This document shows positions 39,881 to 41,751 of a stretch of 41,751 nucleotides of DNA, one piece after another (the stretch's first letter is position 1; every line of letters begins with the position of its first letter). Position numbers and translations under genes: made by a program. The stretch lies in contig CANNQU010000026.1 of the NCBI GenBank assembly GCA_947507965.1, forward strand, positions 1 to 41,751. Reading direction: 5' to 3'. Origin of the DNA: Bacteroidota bacterium. Its GTDB lineage: Bacteria; Bacteroidota; Bacteroidia; UKL13-3. The notes beneath the pieces were generated by a model. It was not told where the DNA came from. It saw nothing but the letters and a program-made list of their open reading frames with translations, and searched no databases.

Positions 39881-41751
39881 ATGTTGTTTTCTCATTTACA
39901 TTGTCATACTCAATTTAGCTTACTTGATGGCGCAGCGGATATAAAAAAGATGCTCGCTAAAGCCAAGGCGGATAATATGCCGGCCTGCGCCATTACCGAT
40001 CATGGCAATATGTTTGGCGTGTTTAAATTTGTTGCCGAAGCTCACAAACAGGGCATTAAACCCATTATTGGATGTGAGTTTTATGTGGTAGAGGAGATGA
40101 GCAGAAAGCAATTTAGTAAAGACGATAAGGACAAACGTTATCATCAATTATTACTGGCCAAAAACGAAAATGGCTATAAAAATCTAATCAAGTTGTGTTC
40201 TCTAGGCTATACCCAGGGGCAGTATGGGAAATATCCCCGTATCGATAAAAAATTAATTGAATTATACCATACCGATTTAATAGCTACCACCTGTTGTTTA
40301 GGTGCGATGGTGCCACAATATATTTTAAAGAAAGGAGAAGATGAGGCAGAAAAAGAATTTGAATGGTGGCTTAACTTATTTGGAGATGATTACTATATAG
40401 AACTTCAGCGTCATCACATGCCTGAGCAAAACCAAGTAAACGAAGTTCTTTTACGGTTTGCAAAGAAATACAATCGTCCGTATATCGCAACCAACGATTC
40501 GCATTATATTGAGCAAGAGGATCATATCGCACACGATATTCTGCTATGTATCAATACGGGTGAAAAACTCTCCACCCCAACCATTAAAGAATTTAGTGAT
40601 GATGATGTAATGGTAAAAGACCGCCGTTTTGCTTTTTTCAATGACCAGTTTTTTTTCAAGAAGACCGCAGAGATGACCTCGTTGTTTCATGACCTTCCTG
40701 CAGCCATCGACAATACCAACTTAATTATAGATAAAATTGAAGACCTCGATCTAAAGCGAGATGTGGCATTTCCAAATTTTATTATTCCAAAAGAATTTCT
40801 AACAGAAAATCAGTACCTGCGCCATTTAACCTTTGCAGGCGCCAAGAAAAGGTATCACGAAATTACACAGGAGGTAGAGGAGCGTCTCCATTTTGAGTTA
40901 CAAACAATAGAAACGATGGGCTTTGCAGGCTACTTTTTAATTGTGCAAGACTTCATCAATCATGGTAAAGATATTGGTGTTTTTGTTGGCCCAGGAAGAG
41001 GTTCAGCGGCCGGCAGCGCCGTTGCATATTGTGTGGGCATTACCAATATCGACCCTTTAAAATATGATTTACTCTTTGAGCGATTCTTAAATCCAGAGCG
41101 GAAATCCTTGCCCGATATTGATACCGATTTCGACGATGAGGGGCGTCAGAAGGTAATCGATTATGTGGCAGAGAAATATGGGAAGGCACAAGTTGCACAA
41201 ATTGTAACGTATGGAAGCATGGCGGCTAAATCGAGCATTAAAGATGTGGCACGGGTGCTGGAATTATCAATTAATGATAGTAACGCTTTGTCGAATTTGG
41301 TGCCCGACCGACCCGGCACCAACTTAAATGCAATCATTAAAAATCCAATAGCAGAACTCAAAGACTTAACCCCGGAGGATTTAGAAAATGTAAAGAAATT
41401 GCGTGAGATTTTAGAAGTAGATTCCTCCTTAGAGGCAACCGTTTTGAAACATGCATTGGTTTTGGAAGGCAGCGTACGTGGAACAGGGGTACATGCCGCT
41501 GGTATTATTATTGCTCCGGAAGACCTAACCAATTTAATTCCTATTGCCACGGCAAAAGATTCTTCATTATACATAACCCAATATGAGGGAAATGTAATTG
41601 AAAATGCAGGTGTTATAAAAATGGATTTTTTAGGATTACGAACCTTATCCATTTTAAAAACGGCCTTGGCGCTTATAGAAAATAATTATGGGATAAAAAT
41701 TAATCTCGATGAGATCCCATTAGATGACTTAAAAACACTTCAGCTTTATCA
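39881..41751 (+). CDS. dnaE: DNA polymerase III subunit alpha (5' part)
   Basis: Replicative polymerase catalytic subunit; the first 623 codons are in the window and the frame is open at the end. It begins MLFSHLHCHTQFSLLDGAAD, the PHP domain with the HxH metal motif, and ITDHGNMFGVFKF, IGCEFYV, NDSHYIEQEDHIAHDILLCI follow. The polymerase palm shows VFVGPGRGSAAGSAVAYCVGI and the catalytic aspartates in PDIDTDFDDEGR; KSSIKDVARVL and GVHAAGIIIAP then KMDFLGLRTLSI follow, the last with the third aspartate. The order is that of a DnaE1-type enzyme, not PolC. No intein or frameshift is visible. The thumb, fingers, beta-clamp binding and OB parts lie beyond the window. Confidence 0.96.
   Translation, partial: MLFSHLHCHTQFSLLDGAADIKKMLAKAKADNMPACAITDHGNMFGVFKFVAEAHKQGIKPIIGCEFYVVEEMSRKQFSKDDKDKRYHQLLLAKNENGYKNLIKLCSLGYTQGQYGKYPRIDKKLIELYHTDLIATTCCLGAMVPQYILKKGEDEAEKEFEWWLNLFGDDYYIELQRHHMPEQNQVNEVLLRFAKKYNRPYIATNDSHYIEQEDHIAHDILLCINTGEKLSTPTIKEFSDDDVMVKDRRFAFFNDQFFFKKTAEMTSLFHDLPAAIDNTNLIIDKIEDLDLKRDVAFPNFIIPKEFLTENQYLRHLTFAGAKKRYHEITQEVEERLHFELQTIETMGFAGYFLIVQDFINHGKDIGVFVGPGRGSAAGSAVAYCVGITNIDPLKYDLLFERFLNPERKSLPDIDTDFDDEGRQKVIDYVAEKYGKAQVAQIVTYGSMAAKSSIKDVARVLELSINDSNALSNLVPDRPGTNLNAIIKNPIAELKDLTPEDLENVKKLREILEVDSSLEATVLKHALVLEGSVRGTGVHAAGIIIAPEDLTNLIPIATAKDSSLYITQYEGNVIENAGVIKMDFLGLRTLSILKTALALIENNYGIKINLDEIPLDDLKTLQLY

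Noticed and set aside
41161-41652. A 163-codon minus-strand frame inside dnaE
   Set aside because: The sense strand is unambiguous DNA polymerase III alpha; the antisense frame is a by-product of codon use.

Overview
The window reads as chromosomal DNA of a Bacteroidota bacterium (a T9SS-bearing lineage; class and genus cannot be fixed from the sequence). The evidence is: the Bacteroidetes-type -7 promoter word (TAnnTTTG) before several genes and both tRNAs, little Shine-Dalgarno signal, three secreted proteins with type IX secretion (T9SS) C-terminal tails, a porG-like/uppS/bamA/ompH/ompH operon, a fused E1 alpha-beta dehydrogenase, and many FKBP lipoproteins. The DNA is AT-rich throughout, and no phage, transposase or CRISPR array was seen.

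Layout. 1-5 kb: a glycosyltransferase and a TonB-C protein on the minus strand, then the fused 2-oxoacid dehydrogenase E1, a methyltransferase and a small secreted protein on the plus strand. 5-11.3 kb (minus): two paralogous T9SS cargo-like proteins, valS, and a hybrid histidine kinase/AraC regulator with no sensor part. 11.4-14.6 kb (plus): glyS and an ELWxxDGT-repeat T9SS protein, closed by a bidirectional terminator shared with recQ. 14.6-24.3 kb (minus): recQ, then the envelope operon (two DUF6089/PorG-like genes, uppS, bamA, two ompH/skp-like genes), then a NlpC/P60-like hydrolase. 24.4-26.3 kb (plus): tRNA-Gln, a strong hairpin, prs, rplY/ctc and a terminator. 26.4-28.8 kb (minus): a Prc-type tail-specific protease and tRNA-Cys. 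28.9-38.2 kb (plus): an LtaS-like membrane sulfatase, five consecutive two-domain FKBP genes, a second sensor-less hybrid kinase (with Hpt) and a DegT/DnrJ aminotransferase. 38.2-41.75 kb (plus): ald, a 545-bp non-coding stretch holding an inverted repeat with a 17-bp tandem duplication, and the first 623 codons of dnaE, which runs off the window.

How it fits together: most of the accessory content concerns the cell envelope and secretion. BamA and the Skp-like chaperones insert outer-membrane proteins, UppS makes the lipid carrier, and the PorG-like barrels probably belong to the T9SS, whose substrates would include the three tailed proteins. Prc and the FKBP set would provide periplasmic quality control and folding. 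The most unusual structure is the five-gene FKBP array (30851-35241). Each gene codes for two FKBP-like domains; in four of them the first domain has lost active-site residues, and the first and last genes are lipoproteins while the middle three are not.
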